The notes: generated by a model not told the origin, from the letters alone. A stretch of DNA of 64,000 bases from Salinibacter grassmerensis (GCF_947077765.1 NZ_CAMTTF010000010.1:25319-89318); one strand, 5' to 3'; numbered from the stretch's first letter, positions 10,001 to 20,043 are shown. Made by a program: numbers and translations.

Positions 10001-11543
10001 AGAGCACCTCAAAGTGCTCGGCGCCTGGCCCCTTGAGATCCACCTGGGCCGTGAGTGCCGCATTTCCGGTGCTACGGAGCGGGAGCACCAAAGTATCTGC
10101 AGGTGGATTTCCTACAACCGCGCCGGGGAGCGCTACGTCGGGCGTGACGTACGGCGAGGTACCTTGCGAAGTGAGAGGGGCCATGACCTCTTGCAGGCTT
10201 GTGCGGTTGTCGGCAGGGCCGAATTTTTCATGGACCGAGACGCCCCAGGATGCGTCTCCGGTCTCTCCATCGGAGCCTACTGGCACCTCCTCCCTGTAGA
10301 GCAGTTCAGGACTGGAAAAAGTCGGGACTCTAGTGGCGTAAACCTCTTCGAAGCGATTGTAGGACATGACCGATACATACGGGTCGTCGTTGTAGATCCA
10401 CCGCCAGCCGGCCGCATACTCGGTGCGTCCTCCATCTTCACCTGCCGCATTAGCGTCCTGCATGCGACTGTGAGCCATCCCCGTGTTGTGACCAAGCTCG
10501 TGGATGAACGTGTGCGTAGAAAGAAAAATGGAGCGGACACTTGTGACAGAGAACCCAAGTCTAGCGTTACCAGACCGATCCCAGTTGGGGGGGGACCAGG
10601 CTATTCCACCGCCGTAATCGATGAGCAAGGCCACCAAGTCTGCCTGGTACTCATGTCGCCACTGGTGCACCTCACTCATATACTCGCCGTTCACAAAATC
10701 CTGCGTGTGCGAGTCGGTCAGGCGTCTCAGGTCGGCAGCTTTATCTCCAGACCCCTCGTACTGAACCTCCTGGTGATGGACCAGATTGAGCTTTAATTCC
10801 ACTTCCGTGTTTTCAATCGTCTCACGAGCGTTTCCCACCGCCTGCGAAATTGCAAAATCGATGTCTGCGCCCCGCTCTTCAGCCTCTGCTGCTGCAACAG
10901 GGGTATATACGACCATCACGTCAAGCTCGGAAGAGTCCTTCGAGGCACGTGCTGAGGAGGAATTATAGGACTCGCGAGGCCCTGCCCCCCCAATCTCTTC
11001 TTCCTTACCCCTCCCCGAGTCCGACTCAGGGGGAAGGATCGCGTCGTCCTGGAGACCCTGCTCGTAGACTTCCGGCCCGTGCTCAACCAGCATGTGGGTG
11101 TCTCGGGCAGAGTTGTAGTGGACCTCGAAGGCTCCACGGTGCTGGCCGATGGGGCGTGCTAAAAGGCGCGTGCGCCCTTCCCGGTAGGACAGGACGAAGT
11201 ATCCCCACTTTCCGCTATCGAGATTACCACGCACCTGCGTGACGCCGGGCACATCCTCAGTCACGTCCGTGACGGTGCCAGTGTATTGGTCTTGAAATAA
11301 CGACAACTGAACTTGGTCTCCTTCTCGAACGGAGCCGCTTTCTAAAGGACGCATGTCAAGCGCAGCTTGGCCTCGCCTCCGCTCGTGGCCTTTCTGCTCT
11401 ACCCAAGATTTTTGAGTCGGGCCGTCGGCGCGGACTAGTTCCCATTCCGCGTCAGTTTGTCCGAGGGCCGGTGTTGCGGAGACAGCAAGGCTACAAATTA
11501 CCGCGGTGAGGAAAAGGGCGCAGAGGCGCGGAAAGCGCGTCAT
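7089..11543 (-). CDS. Giant secreted metalloprotease with BspA-type repeats and T9SS sorting domain
   Basis: About 1484 residues from the chosen start (ATG 11543, giving [15 protein letters not shown]... and a clean signal peptide ending at ALGQ). Order of domains: signal; N-terminal propeptide-like region; reprolysin/adamalysin-type zinc metallopeptidase with [11 protein letters not shown] near residue 350; a PKD-like segment; about seven 23-24-residue repeats of the DUF285/BspA type (MF.GA.SFNQ..G.WDVS.V) spanning about 9000-9480; a fibronectin III domain; and a C-terminal Por sorting domain (SYPNPA ... [14 protein letters not shown] ... [13 protein letters not shown]) for export by the type IX system and surface anchoring. 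Likely an adhesive surface protease. The upstream Met at 11600 would add a non-signal extension and is less likely. Confidence 0.88.
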   Translation of the reverse strand: MTRFPRLCALFLTAVICSLAVSATPALGQTDAEWELVRADGPTQKSWVEQKGHERRRGQAALDMRPLESGSVREGDQVQLSLFQDQYTGTVTDVTEDVPGVTQVRGNLDSGKWGYFVLSYREGRTRLLARPIGQHRGAFEVHYNSARDTHMLVEHGPEVYEQGLQDDAILPPESDSGRGKEEEIGGAGPRESYNSSSARASKDSSELDVMVVYTPVAAAEAEERGADIDFAISQAVGNARETIENTEVELKLNLVHHQEVQYEGSGDKAADLRRLTDSHTQDFVNGEYMSEVHQWRHEYQADLVALLIDYGGGIAWSPPNWDRSGNARLGFSVTSVRSIFLSTHTFIHELGHNTGMAHSRMQDANAAGEDGGRTEYAAGWRWIYNDDPYVSVMSYNRFEEVYATRVPTFSSPELLYREEVPVGSDGETGDASWGVSVHEKFGPADNRTSLQEVMAPLTSQGTSPYVTPDVALPGAVVGNPPADTLVLPLRSTGNAALTAQVDLKGPGAEHFEVLSSGQIEVPPGEKDSTRVQYDPETPGGHEATLEIVHNASNEKSPLEVDLEVTGSNVFVTTWKTTSPDSSVTIPTAQSASDYDFQIKWGDGTTETYSGADPDPSHSYKEAGRYTVEISGTFPRIYLNANSGGEDQANARRLQSIEQWGDIQWESMGRAFSGAENMIYNAADTPDLSGVTDMAYMFNGATSFNGDIGDWDVSNVTDMYGMFAGATSFNQDIGNWDVSNVTNMGLMFRGASSFNQPVGSWDVSSATRMFVMFANASSFNQPLNDWNVSNVNNMLAMFSGASSFNQPIGSWDVSSVTNMSGMFARATSFNQDIGDWDVSSVTNMDRMFNGATAFDQSLAEWDVSSVDDSRDFANSFENFLGGGAKLSPSNYDALLTGWAQLDLTDGLTFDAGQSQYTSGAESARQSIIEKEGWTINDGGLTERVSPSAPSGLTATVESQQVLLSWNSVMTDDLAGYRLYRSAGQAPDTSGAGLTEGLISETDFTDTTATENRTYRYGVTAVDASGSESALSSEVNAFLYPQEVTASASRTFGGATDSTSYRLVALPGQADRPLADAVSGEAGSQWQAYYDDGTEGDFLQKYDGSGSFTFQAGNGFWLTATSEWTFEEPIPTVDLRGDSATAIGLREGWNVVSNPFGKDVSWAAVEDATSGDLQPIWSFGGTFDSTATFASAATGEAYYFFNGESERDSLVIPYPGAPGSAASSEMSKEKEGESAMLSLTATPARAEGAGSTVQVGLREGAEPGIGPEDLIAPPSRFAKTSLRIRASEEDLGETSEGASGKAELKRARVLMAERRPVEGDGETFALRLSSQAGGPITLAAGHLGAVEGRSVALLHPAAGKTYDLRKEEAAKVKLEGKTAQLKLAVGTDGYVEGETDKVLPDEVSLTSYPNPARRQATVEYALPEAEEVSLQVYDVLGRRVATLESGQKEAGRHRVDLRASQLSSGVYFGRLKAGGKTRTQKITVVR

Positions 11544-11600
11544 AGATGCTAAAGTTGTGCAGTCGAAGCTACGCGAAGCAAGAGGTGACGATATACGCAC

Positions 11601-11921
11601 TCGCCTACATCGGATGTCGGAATTCGTGAAACGCCTGCACTCTGCATAGCCCTTGAGGTCACTTTTTTACGGCCATTAATTACTTCAGCACAGGTATAGT
11701 CAGAGAATTGCGTCAATCCGGACTTGCATTATATCCAAAAGATTGCCGAAATAAAAAATCTCCACTAAAGGATTTGGGCAGCGGTGCTCAATCTGCCCCT
11801 ACGCTTGCTCAAACTGCAGATCTAGCAAAACGCAAGTATACAGTTTTCGGGCCCTGATGCAACTCCGATCTTGAGGGTCTCTCCGAAGCGACAGGTTGAA
11901 GAGAAGCGACAAGTTAAATAC
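11601..11921. other. AT-richer intergenic stretch upstream of the metalloprotease
   Basis: No gene is seen. The stretch is clearly AT-richer than its surroundings (for example around 11660-11830) and lies immediately upstream of the minus-strand metalloprotease gene, so it is the probable location of its promoter. No specific promoter element could be fixed with confidence. Confidence 0.4.
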
Positions 11922-12152
11922 TTACTCGAAGCGGGCACAGAAGCTCTCACAGAGGGTTTTCATCCGCTGAAGGGTGATCGACTGCCCCGTGGACTTCGAC
12001 TGGTTTGGGACCTCCTGCTCAGCCTGCTTGGCGGCCCGCTTGTGAAGCTTATCCAACCGCTCTTGGCTCAAGGCGTCGATCTGCTCCTGGGTCAGGCCTG
12101 AGAGAAAAACGTCCATCACGTCGATGTTGAGCGCCTCCGTCCGGTCCTCCAT
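11922..12152 (-). CDS. Small hypothetical protein, possibly a C-terminal remnant
   Basis: A 76-residue helical, charged protein (SGLTQEQIDALSQERLDKLH, then KRAAKQAEQEV). Upstream of the ATG the same frame still reads like coding sequence (PEETSFRAQSGQERPEKPK) for about 20 codons to a TAG at roughly 12213, with no start codon in between. That suggests the gene has lost its 5' part and this is the C-terminus of a longer protein. No family recognised. Confidence 0.4.
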   Translation of the reverse strand: MEDRTEALNIDVMDVFLSGLTQEQIDALSQERLDKLHKRAAKQAEQEVPNQSKSTGQSITLQRMKTLCESFCARFE

Positions 12153-12263
12153 CTTCGGCTTCTCGGGCCGCTCCTGGCCGCTCTGGGCGCGGAAGCTCGT
12201 CTCTTCAGGACACTACCCTTTTTGAGTTAGGCCCGCGAAGTGCCTGACGGGACCAAGCACCGA

Positions 12264-13439
12264 TTAGCTTCCGCCGGTGCTCACTTCGAGCCCACCGTGG
12301 AGCGGAATGCCTGGGTCCTGAAACGAGTCTTGAAACGTTCCCGCGCTCCGGCCTCGGTTAATCAGAAAGCCCTTCGGCTCGGGCATCCTGTTTCCTGCAC
12401 ACCCGGTGCCTGGCGTGCCGACATGCGAGGAGTTGTCGCTGTTTCCAGTGACCGTCCAGTTTTTCACGCCGTCTACCACGAACCCGTATCCCATGCGGCT
12501 GCCCTCCAAGACGTTGTTTTTCACCGTGGCTCCCCGGTTGCGGTCGCCGGCGTGATGACACCAGTTCCAGGCGGAAGGTCCCATTCCCAAGGCAATTTTG
12601 ATCAGAGCTCCCCGCGCGTCGATGGTATTTCCTTCAACCACCGTCCCGCTGTAATCACTGTGGACGGCATTCCCATCGTTGCCGTAGTCCACCATGTTGA
12701 TGCCTCCGAGAAGCGTCCTGTTCTCGGCAATGATCGTGTTGTCCTTCACCGCTGAGCCGGCTGCCCCGAAGATGACGATCCCGCCATCAGTAGCGTCGAC
12801 AATTCGGTTCCCTACTATTTCGGAATCCTCGCAAGAAAGAGAAATGCCGTCCGCCCACCTCCCATCAGCTGTCCCGGCAGGCCCGAACGTGCTGCTTCTG
12901 ACGGTGATATTCCGGCAGCTTCCACCCCACTCCGGAAGTTGAAGCGTAGACCAGCTCCTCGTGTTTTTCGCCTTCACGTTCTTGACCACTGCGCCCCGGG
13001 CATCACGCCCAAAAATCAGGAGGGCCTCCCCATCTTTGTATCCATACTCCGGCCGATTCCCATCTACGATCACGCTTTCGATCGCCACATCGGTCTGATC
13101 GGTTTCTCTGATCACACTCGTTAGATCAGACGAACTGATTTTCAGTACCGCTCGCTCTTCACCCGATGGCCGACCCTCCGTGTAGATGCTTTGCCCATCG
13201 CTGGTGTAGTCCAGCTGCTGACTGACCTCGAACTCCGCGCCTTTGCAAAGCACGGCATCCCCGCCGCCATTGAGCGCAGACTGAATGGCACCGCCTGTCC
13301 CAGAGGTGATGCAACTGCTCGTGGCCGGCTCCTCATCTGCAGGCTGATCGGAGCTTCCGCCTGGAGATTGGTCACATCCGGTCAGCATTCCGACCAGCAA
13401 GACTGCAGCGAAAGGGAGGATGGCTGTGGCTCGGGTCAT
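12264..13439 (-). CDS. Right-handed beta-helix lipoprotein
   Basis: About 391 residues from the preferred start ATG 13439 (MTRATAILPF...). A signal sequence ends in the lipobox LTGC, followed by a Gln/Ser/Asp linker and a domain made of repeated short strands with Asn/Asp turns (VDGNRPEYG, VKNVKAKNTRS, IVGNRIVDATDGGIVIFG, VKDNTIIAENR), the pattern of parallel beta-helix proteins such as pectate-lyase-like or NosD-like carbohydrate-active proteins. Four Cys residues (CITS, CKGA, SCRN, CED) may form disulfides. Probably surface-anchored polysaccharide binding or cleavage; no catalytic site can be assigned. The longer ORF start at 13505 would precede the signal and is unlikely. Confidence 0.75.
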   Translation of the reverse strand: MTRATAILPFAAVLLVGMLTGCDQSPGGSSDQPADEEPATSSCITSGTGGAIQSALNGGGDAVLCKGAEFEVSQQLDYTSDGQSIYTEGRPSGEERAVLKISSSDLTSVIRETDQTDVAIESVIVDGNRPEYGYKDGEALLIFGRDARGAVVKNVKAKNTRSWSTLQLPEWGGSCRNITVRSSTFGPAGTADGRWADGISLSCEDSEIVGNRIVDATDGGIVIFGAAGSAVKDNTIIAENRTLLGGINMVDYGNDGNAVHSDYSGTVVEGNTIDARGALIKIALGMGPSAWNWCHHAGDRNRGATVKNNVLEGSRMGYGFVVDGVKNWTVTGNSDNSSHVGTPGTGCAGNRMPEPKGFLINRGRSAGTFQDSFQDPGIPLHGGLEVSTGGS

Positions 13440-13771
13440 CTCTGGCTCCGTCCTTGGCTTTTGGACACTTTTTGTGCTCCATGCTGGGCATTCGGCACAA
13501 TACAAAGACTAGGCTTGGGAATGATTCGATCAGGGAGCCGGAGTCTTCCCGCCAGCCGACTGCCGGGGCTGCACTGGCCGCGCGCCGCCGCCGGGTCTGA
13601 TACAATCGGTTTTGGCAAATCTTCTGAAGCCACTCCACCGTCCTTCAGCATCCTTGGAGAGAGACAGCAAGAAGAGGCAGCAAGAGCTGGGCCTGAATCT
13701 CTCTGGAGCGATCGCTGGCGGCGTTGACGGGAAGATGGTAGCGTGTCAGAAGTGGCCAGTAAAAGTGGTGG

Positions 13772-14506
13772 TTAGAGGGAAAATGAGTACCCGACCCCCA
13801 CGGTAATTGCCTCATTCTCAAGCTCTATGCTCTGGTTGACGTCTGATGCGCTGTCGGAATTGAATGCGGTGAAGCTAGGGTTGTAGCGCACGTCCAGAAA
13901 GAGCGAGTCCCCAGAGTCGAGGACGTATGAGGCGCCTCCTCCGATAACGGCCCCGACGTCTGTGGTCTCGATGTCTGGGCTCTCCGGCTCGTCGGCTCCG
14001 GCGTTTATCTCTTGCTCCTGTCCGAACCGGTTGAATGCTGTGGTCGTGATCTCCGAATCGAGGTTCGAGCTAAGGGCAAAGCCGATCGATGGCCCCGCAA
14101 AGACTTGCGGTCGAACCCGGCTGCCTGTCTTGAAACTGTATTCCGCCAGCACTGGAACGTCCAGGTAGTCGTATCTGAGGCTGAAGTCAGAGGTAACGCG
14201 AACGAACTGACCATTCGCTGTTCGTCCTTCCGTCTCAAGATCGAGATCGCTTCCCTTTTGAGAATACCCGACCTCTGTGCGGACAGAAAAGGATTCGCTT
14301 ACGCTGAAGCGGAGAAAACCTCCAACTCGAACCCCAAAAACGCGGCTGTATTCGCCAGATGCACCCTCCTGTTGGTTAATCGCGCCGGTGTCTCCCTTGA
14401 AAGTGGAGTAGTTGGTGCCTCCCCGGAGGCCCACCTCTACGTCTTGTGCATGGGAGAGCCCCACCGAAAGGAGAAGTATGGTGAGCGTCGCGGTTAACGT
14501 TCGCAT
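13772..14506 (-). CDS. Outer-membrane beta-barrel protein (PorT/OmpX-like)
   Basis: A 244-residue protein from ATG 14506, where a signal peptide (MRTLTATLTILLLSVGLSHA) precedes mature QDVEVGLRGG. The rest alternates polar and hydrophobic residues in strands (VGLRGGTNYS, RVGGFLRFSVSESFSVRTEVGYSQKG, LDVPVLAEYSF, VRPQVFAGPSIGFALSS) and ends in the C-terminal aromatic-containing strand VGVGYSFSL, as expected for an 8-strand porin-family outer-membrane barrel of Bacteroidota (PF13568 type). Role unknown. Region 13506-13771 shows no gene. Confidence 0.8.
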   Translation of the reverse strand: MRTLTATLTILLLSVGLSHAQDVEVGLRGGTNYSTFKGDTGAINQQEGASGEYSRVFGVRVGGFLRFSVSESFSVRTEVGYSQKGSDLDLETEGRTANGQFVRVTSDFSLRYDYLDVPVLAEYSFKTGSRVRPQVFAGPSIGFALSSNLDSEITTTAFNRFGQEQEINAGADEPESPDIETTDVGAVIGGGASYVLDSGDSLFLDVRYNPSFTAFNSDSASDVNQSIELENEAITVGVGYSFSL

Positions 14507-14749
14507 AAAACGATGCTTGTCAAGGAGTAAGGGGAGAGAGATGCAATTTTGGGTCATCCAGAAGATACCCTATTCTTTTTCCTACGTTGGGCTTGCATGG
14601 TTTCGAAAAAAACTGTTCGATCGGCACCACGTCCTTCTCCACGGCTCACGCCAGGAGCCTGTTCGAGGCCACTATGCTACCCAAATAAGAGCCGTCAAAT
14701 AAGAGCCAGAGCAATAAGAACCGGGGCGGTCACAGAAAGCCATGCTCTA

Positions 14750-15182
14750 CCAGTGTCCGACGGGCTGTCTGCAGTTCGACGCACGCGCCCGAGGTGCCAG
14801 CATCTCCTTCCCGTGACGCAGGCCCAAGCGACCGAAGAGGCGGTGATGGCCGGAGTTCTACACGACCTCGTCGAGAATACCCGCTTACGCTTCGACGATT
14901 TGCGGGAACGGGGCTACCCGGGCGAGGTCATCGAGGAGCCTCGCCACGTCACCAAACAGGACGGGGAGCATTACCGAGAGTTTGCCAGGCGCGCCGGCCA
15001 GCATCCCATTGCCCGGCAGGTCAAAACCCGTGGACTTGGAGGACAATACGGACGTGACGCGCCTGAAGATAGTCACAGCGGAAGACACCGAGCGCCTTGC
15101 GAAGTACCGGGGGGGCTCACTGCCGACTGACCAGTTGACGCTTCGACAGTTGATGCTTCACCAGTTGAAACTTCCCGGATGA
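14750..15182 (+). pseudogene. Broken HD-domain (p)ppGpp-hydrolase-like gene
   Basis: One frame reads EEAVMAGVLHDLVENTRLRFDDLRERG and VTKQDGEHYREFARRAGQHPIARQVK; the sequence then continues in another frame as VDLEDNTDVTRLKIVTAEDTERLAKYR. Together these match the order of segments in small HD-family guanosine-polyphosphate hydrolase-like proteins (HD pair in LHDLVE). The switch occurs near 15022-15028 (AAAACCCGTGG) and looks like a one-base change. The 5' third lacks the usual N-terminal helix, so the gene is dead by at least two lesions. The 3' end is a 15-bp tandem repeat (CAGTTGAxGCTTC, three units at 15132-15176). Confidence 0.7.
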
Positions 15183-15528
15183 GAGGCCCCCGTCCGTGAA
15201 ACTGCTCAGGGTGATTTCACAGTCTGCAGAGAGAGCGAAATAGATAGGCTATTTCTAATGCCTATCGAAGTCAAATTCTCTAACAGACAAGATTTCTTCG
15301 TGCTCAGTCTATTTTCCCGAAATTAGGATGGCTCCTCTTCATATGCCTTCGACCACACCGGTCTGAGTTTTGCTTCATATATCTTGATATACAAGAATAG
15401 AAAGTCTCAAGATTGAGCAGGTCGTGCGAGTCTCAGTATCCCTCGTAGGCTATATTCAATCGCCGAACGCTTGGGTATCGGTCCAGGGCACCACCTGTAA
15501 CAGCTGTAGGAACAGAGCCGTCGCGCCA

Positions 15529-17691
15529 TCAAGCGGGCACAAGGCGCACAGGAGATTTCTCGCGCTCAATTTGAGACTCGCGGATAATCGGTCCTTTGCG
15601 CGTCCAGTCACGGAAATGGAAAACACTAGTGGTGTGGTGTGGCTTGACAGGACGAAGCTTGCGCTTAAGGAGATTGGCGAGACGGCTATCGTGAGTTGAC
15701 AAGATTATCTGTCTGTGCTCGCGGGAACGGCGAATCAGGTCCATGAGCCCGAGGAGGTTGATGTCGTCTAGGCTCTGCAGCGGGTCGTCGAGCATGAGTG
15801 CCTTCAGAGGAATGTTTTGCACCCCAAGGTTGAGAGCAAAAAAAATCGAGAGCGCGACGACGTTAATCTGCGAACTCGACATGACGGAAAACGGATCGCG
15901 ATCGTCAAAGTCACGATCGCGATCGGAGACATAGGGATTGAGGCGACCGCGATTGTATGCAAAGCTTGGCGTGAGGCGAATATTGCGGAACGTAGGATGT
16001 GGACTGACTTTTGAGTAGATCTTTTGAAGTAGGGTACTCACGCTGTTGAGGCGCTGCTTTACAAATTCCTCGGTTGCTTTCTGGAGTTGATCGATATATT
16101 TGTTAGCAAGATCACGCGTCTCCATCATCGCATCGATCCCCGACTCGGTCTCGTCGACCTGTTCCTGGAGAGATTCAATTCGGCTTTCGATTTCTTCACG
16201 TCGAGACTCTTGGGCAATGGTTGCGAGTCGAAGTGAGAGTGACTCTCCGTTTTGGGCATGATCAGAAAGCGCTTCGACGCGTTCTTCCAGAGATTGGCGA
16301 GCACGGCGCAAACTATCACTGAGCGACTCGTCGTTGCGAACGGATACGTCGTTTTCATCCAGCCACTCTCGGATATCTCCTTCGATGCGCTCAGCTTTCC
16401 GGTGTTGGGCTTGCGCTTCGTCCAGCTTCTCTGCCGCTTCGGAGACAGCGTTTTCAGCTTGGTCAAGTTGGTTGATTGCAGCTTCGAGGAAGTCCGGGGT
16501 TTCATTTTCATCATCGGGCTCCCCGTTAATCTCCCGAGCTCTTTTGATAAGAGTCTCTAAGTGTTGTCGTGTCGTTTCTTGGTCGTGGGCTTGCTGACAA
16601 ACCGGACAGCGTTCGTCAACATGTCGAAGAGCGATTTCGGCAAGCGTGGCGAGTTCCTGGGTTTCTTCCTGCTCTTTAATCTGCTGCTTACGTCGTTCAG
16701 CTGCAGCTTCTCGCGCCTCTTCGACGGCCGCTTCCGCTTCTTCCTTCTCAGCCTGAGCATCGGAAAGAGCATATTTCAGCGCCTTGAGGTCCGGAAGATT
16801 GTCCTCATCGGGGAGCTCTTTAGCATCTTCAATTCGGTTTGAAGCCTCCGAGAGCCGGCGATCTGACTGCCGGCGAAGAGTACTTAGGGTTTTAATTGCC
16901 TCATCAATTGCCGAGGAGGCGTCCGAATCATCAACCGCCGGGGGATTCCGATCGACCCCGAGCTTTCCCGCAGTGGTCCACCACTCAGACCACTTCTGTC
17001 GAAAGTCCTCTAAGTCTTCAGTCTCTGGTTCACCCAGATCGTCGCGGTCATTTTTCGCATCTTCGAGAGCGCGTCGTTTCTCTTTAAGGTTCTCCTTTCG
17101 TTGGTTGATTTCTTTCGACCAATTGGAGCGCTGGTTGTCTAGAGTCGTGTTGAGCTCTCCTATACGACCTGCTTCAACCAGTTCGCTAACAACTTTAAAC
17201 CGTTGCTTTTCCGTATCGGCTTCGACAAACTGGCGAACGAGATCCTGCTGGAGATACACGCTTCGCGTGAAAGCACGGGAGAAAGCCTCGTGCGAGTCTT
17301 CAGCCAACTGAGCCTGCGGCCAAAGTCGGTCGCGCAGCCACGAAGTCGCATTTCTTCCTTCTGCGATCACATCGTCATCAGTGCGAATGGTTACCTGAGT
17401 TCCGTTAGAATCGTCACTCCGAACGATCTGAAAGGAGTCCTTGTCGTCGGAAAGCTGGAGTTCTACTCGTGCGAACTCGCTGCTCGAATACAGCGACGTT
17501 ACGGGCACGTCGTCGCTCTTCGATTCCAAACGTGGAAGCGATCCAGTGAGAGCCCATAGCATGGCGTCGAAGACCGAAGTTTTCCCCCGTCCGTTCGCCC
17601 CAGTGAACAGAATAACGTCAGCGTCCAGATCGAACGAGTGGTCTTCGGTGAAGGCACGAAAGCCTTGAATGTCGAGCCCAGTGATTCTCAT
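15529..17691 (-). CDS. Rad50/SMC-like ABC ATPase of a SIR2-linked defence operon
   Basis: A 720-residue ABC ATPase of the Rad50/RecF type. Walker A is GANGRGKTS (residues 31-39); a long coiled coil (about 200-590) is broken at about residue 362 by a zinc-hook motif CPVC; then Walker B LMLDDPLQSLDD near residue 630 and the H-loop LSTHD. Such ATPases sense or load onto DNA in defence and repair complexes. It overlaps the upstream 193-aa gene by ATGA (17688-17691), so the two are translationally coupled, and the SIR2 gene comes first. The trio matches the layout of ABC three-component conflict systems (ATPase, middle component, effector). Its partner role is inferred; the ATPase assignment is firm. 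Confidence 0.88.
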   Translation of the reverse strand: MRITGLDIQGFRAFTEDHSFDLDADVILFTGANGRGKTSVFDAMLWALTGSLPRLESKSDDVPVTSLYSSSEFARVELQLSDDKDSFQIVRSDDSNGTQVTIRTDDDVIAEGRNATSWLRDRLWPQAQLAEDSHEAFSRAFTRSVYLQQDLVRQFVEADTEKQRFKVVSELVEAGRIGELNTTLDNQRSNWSKEINQRKENLKEKRRALEDAKNDRDDLGEPETEDLEDFRQKWSEWWTTAGKLGVDRNPPAVDDSDASSAIDEAIKTLSTLRRQSDRRLSEASNRIEDAKELPDEDNLPDLKALKYALSDAQAEKEEAEAAVEEAREAAAERRKQQIKEQEETQELATLAEIALRHVDERCPVCQQAHDQETTRQHLETLIKRAREINGEPDDENETPDFLEAAINQLDQAENAVSEAAEKLDEAQAQHRKAERIEGDIREWLDENDVSVRNDESLSDSLRRARQSLEERVEALSDHAQNGESLSLRLATIAQESRREEIESRIESLQEQVDETESGIDAMMETRDLANKYIDQLQKATEEFVKQRLNSVSTLLQKIYSKVSPHPTFRNIRLTPSFAYNRGRLNPYVSDRDRDFDDRDPFSVMSSSQINVVALSIFFALNLGVQNIPLKALMLDDPLQSLDDINLLGLMDLIRRSREHRQIILSTHDSRLANLLKRKLRPVKPHHTTSVFHFRDWTRKGPIIRESQIEREKSPVRLVPA

Positions 17692-18269
17692 CGGTTTTGG
17701 GTGTAGTCATGAAGTGCTTCAAGTAGAGGCGCTTGCTCTCGATATGCATCTATCAGCACTCGGGTCGCTTCTTCAGGAAGGTCGAGTAGAGACGGTAGTT
17801 CGTCGAGTCCGGAAGAAGGAACGTCGTCGCTGCCACCAATCTCAAGAGGAAGGACGGGTAGTAGTAGTTTTGCAATATCATTTTTATGCGACAGGTCTTC
17901 ACCCGTGGCGACGAGTTTTCGAAGGCGAGAGGTGTCGTAGCGGATACGAGTTAGGGCTTCACGCTGCTCGTCTTCGGGGAGTCCACTGGTCATAAGCACG
18001 AGGTATCCATCCGAAGATTTTGCTTCACCACGGCCAAAGTGCTCGGAAATTTTGCTGCTCAGTGCATCCTGATCGTGGGGCCAATCGTGGATGAGTTCGT
18101 CGCAAGTGGAGTACAGTACGGCACCGACAATGCTATACTCGTCCTCAAAGACAAACGCAGAGCGGTCTTTCGTCCCCCACTCGCTCGGGGTTTCGCCGCG
18201 TTCAAAGCCGTTCTCGTGGAGCACTTCACGGACGCCGGCCAAAACCTGAGTGTCTTTAAGGGAAGTCAT
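17688..18269 (-). CDS. Middle component of SIR2-ATPase defence operon (unknown family)
   Basis: A 193-residue acidic protein with no motif I can name. The start (LKDTQVLAGVREVLHENGFERGE) and a central strand region (FVFEDEYSIVGAVLYST) suggest an alpha/beta domain like the middle components of ABC three-component systems, which bridge the ATPase and an effector; residues 110-140 (RIRYDTSRLRKLVATGEDL) are helical. It is 62 bp downstream of the SIR2 gene and overlaps the ATPase start by 4 bp. Function is inferred from this position and the known pattern that such small proteins accompany Rad50-like defence ATPases. Confidence 0.6.
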   Translation of the reverse strand: MTSLKDTQVLAGVREVLHENGFERGETPSEWGTKDRSAFVFEDEYSIVGAVLYSTCDELIHDWPHDQDALSSKISEHFGRGEAKSSDGYLVLMTSGLPEDEQREALTRIRYDTSRLRKLVATGEDLSHKNDIAKLLLPVLPLEIGGSDDVPSSGLDELPSLLDLPEEATRVLIDAYREQAPLLEALHDYTQNR

Positions 18270-18331
18270 GATAAAGGTAAGCCATAGGTAAGAGTGGATC
18301 GCTGAATGTATAGCTTTAACGTATCAGACCA

Positions 18332-19810
18332 TCAGGAATCGATCTCGAATACAGAATCGAGTTCATCTGTTTTCTCTTGAAGGTTGTGCGTGTCGACTCG
18401 TGTGGGGTACGGAGTGGAATCTGAGATGCTCTGTCTATCTTTTGAGGCATCAGGGTTGGTCAGATCAGAAGGGGGCGCAATATTCTGCGGATCTCCGTCT
18501 AATCCCCGCCCAAGCACGCAAGTAGCCTGGTTTACTGATTCAATCGCTGAGGTCGAGGTAGAAGTGAGTTTGGAATCCACGTGCGACCATCCCCTATCCC
18601 CGCGACCGTGAAACAGACGAGCGACGACGGACCGAGGATTGCCAGATCTACTGAATTCTACAGACCCATCTGATGGACGAAAGACTACCTGATCAAAATC
18701 GTATCGTCGTGCGACGAAGTCCACGGCCAGGAGGAGCCGTCCGACCCAGCGAGCAACCAAGTTCTGGTTGTGAGGTGTGTATTTCTCCGACATCAGGAAC
18801 CAGTGAGCACGTAATCTTCCTAGATCAAGAAAAGAGGTTGAACCTGAATGGAGGTACGACTTGATTCTTTCCTCGAGGTCGGTTTGCTCCTCAGGATCCA
18901 TAGCGTCGAAGAGTGCTCTCTCATCATTCCAAGCCATGTCTGCGCACTCGTTACATAGATCGCGAACTTGTCGGATCAGGGCACGCTTTCCCGCCTTCCT
19001 CATGAACGCGTTCCATCCACACGAAACGTACTGGCCCTCTTGAATGCCTATCGCATCCGCTAACGGGGCTTTTTCCAATTCGCCATCCTCATTCTCCTGC
19101 TCGTATGGGCTGGGATCGACCTGGTAAAACGTCGAAGCGGAGCTGAACGTGTTGTGTAACTTCTTTGCCGTCTCAGTAAGCACCTTCACAGGAGTGCCTA
19201 ATCCAGCAAACACGGTTGACGAACGGATCAGTTGAGACTGGACAATAGCCTCTCCCCACGTTTCTTGCCAATTATTGAGCTGACCGGTCCGCATGACCAA
19301 GTCGTTGGGATTGTCCGCGTCTGCCTTTCCGTGGAGGTACACGAGGTTGATATCCCCAAAGTCGGACTGCGTACTCACACTGCGAATCTCACTTACTTCC
19401 TGACCACTGACGTCACCGAGTGCCTGTGACATCGCATCATCGTAATTGAGGGTGATGACACAAGAGATAATGCCTTCCCGCATCATTGCTGCAGCAATCT
19501 GATGCCCTTCGTTGGCATCGACGTGCAAAAACCGTTGACGGATGTGCCCAACAATCGGCTCCAGACCCCCCGTTACTTGAGATACAGCTTCTGCCACCTC
19601 AGAAAGATCTGAAGGGTCATCGCAGAAGTCTTCTTCCAAGTAACCATCATCCACCAACTCTTGGTAGACACGCTGTGATACTGCTTTCGACAGGGGAAGG
19701 TCAGTTCGGCCATCGAAAGAACACCCCGCTCCCAAGATGAGAGTGATAGAGTGACCACCGTGGTCAGCGAAGTCTTGATTTAAGGGGGGAGGAAGGGAAA
19801 CGTCGTTCAT
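18332..19810 (-). CDS. SIR2-family NADase effector
   Basis: A 492-residue protein whose first ~290 residues are a SIR2-like (SIR2_2) fold: NAD-binding GAGCS at 27-31, TLNYDD at 120-125 (Asn122, Asp124), catalytic His160 in VYLHG, and VFAGLG around 200. In phage defence such domains cleave NAD+ to stop growth. The C-terminal ~190 residues are unassigned and could be the sensor. It is the first gene of a minus-strand operon with a small middle protein and a Rad50-like ATPase, which are proposed to hold the NADase off until infection. The intact catalytic motifs suggest an active enzyme. ATG 19810 is the only sensible start. Confidence 0.85.
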   Translation of the reverse strand: MNDVSLPPPLNQDFADHGGHSITLILGAGCSFDGRTDLPLSKAVSQRVYQELVDDGYLEEDFCDDPSDLSEVAEAVSQVTGGLEPIVGHIRQRFLHVDANEGHQIAAAMMREGIISCVITLNYDDAMSQALGDVSGQEVSEIRSVSTQSDFGDINLVYLHGKADADNPNDLVMRTGQLNNWQETWGEAIVQSQLIRSSTVFAGLGTPVKVLTETAKKLHNTFSSASTFYQVDPSPYEQENEDGELEKAPLADAIGIQEGQYVSCGWNAFMRKAGKRALIRQVRDLCNECADMAWNDERALFDAMDPEEQTDLEERIKSYLHSGSTSFLDLGRLRAHWFLMSEKYTPHNQNLVARWVGRLLLAVDFVARRYDFDQVVFRPSDGSVEFSRSGNPRSVVARLFHGRGDRGWSHVDSKLTSTSTSAIESVNQATCVLGRGLDGDPQNIAPPSDLTNPDASKDRQSISDSTPYPTRVDTHNLQEKTDELDSVFEIDS

Positions 19811-20043
19811 GAAGGTAGTCTGAGTTGAGCTTACCAGTTAGTATCAGATGGAAGGGGGCCTGCTCTGATGGAAGAAGAACTCATCATCGATCGTCAAAAA
19901 ATCGGCCCTGTGAGCCGCGACTAAGTCCTAACTGTTATCCGGTCAGGCCTCGACTCCCCCTAGATTTGCCTTTACCTATCGGTGGAAGAGCGTTTGGAGA
20001 CCTCCTACCTTCGCACGACCAGAAACTACCTAGGCTCGTCAAA

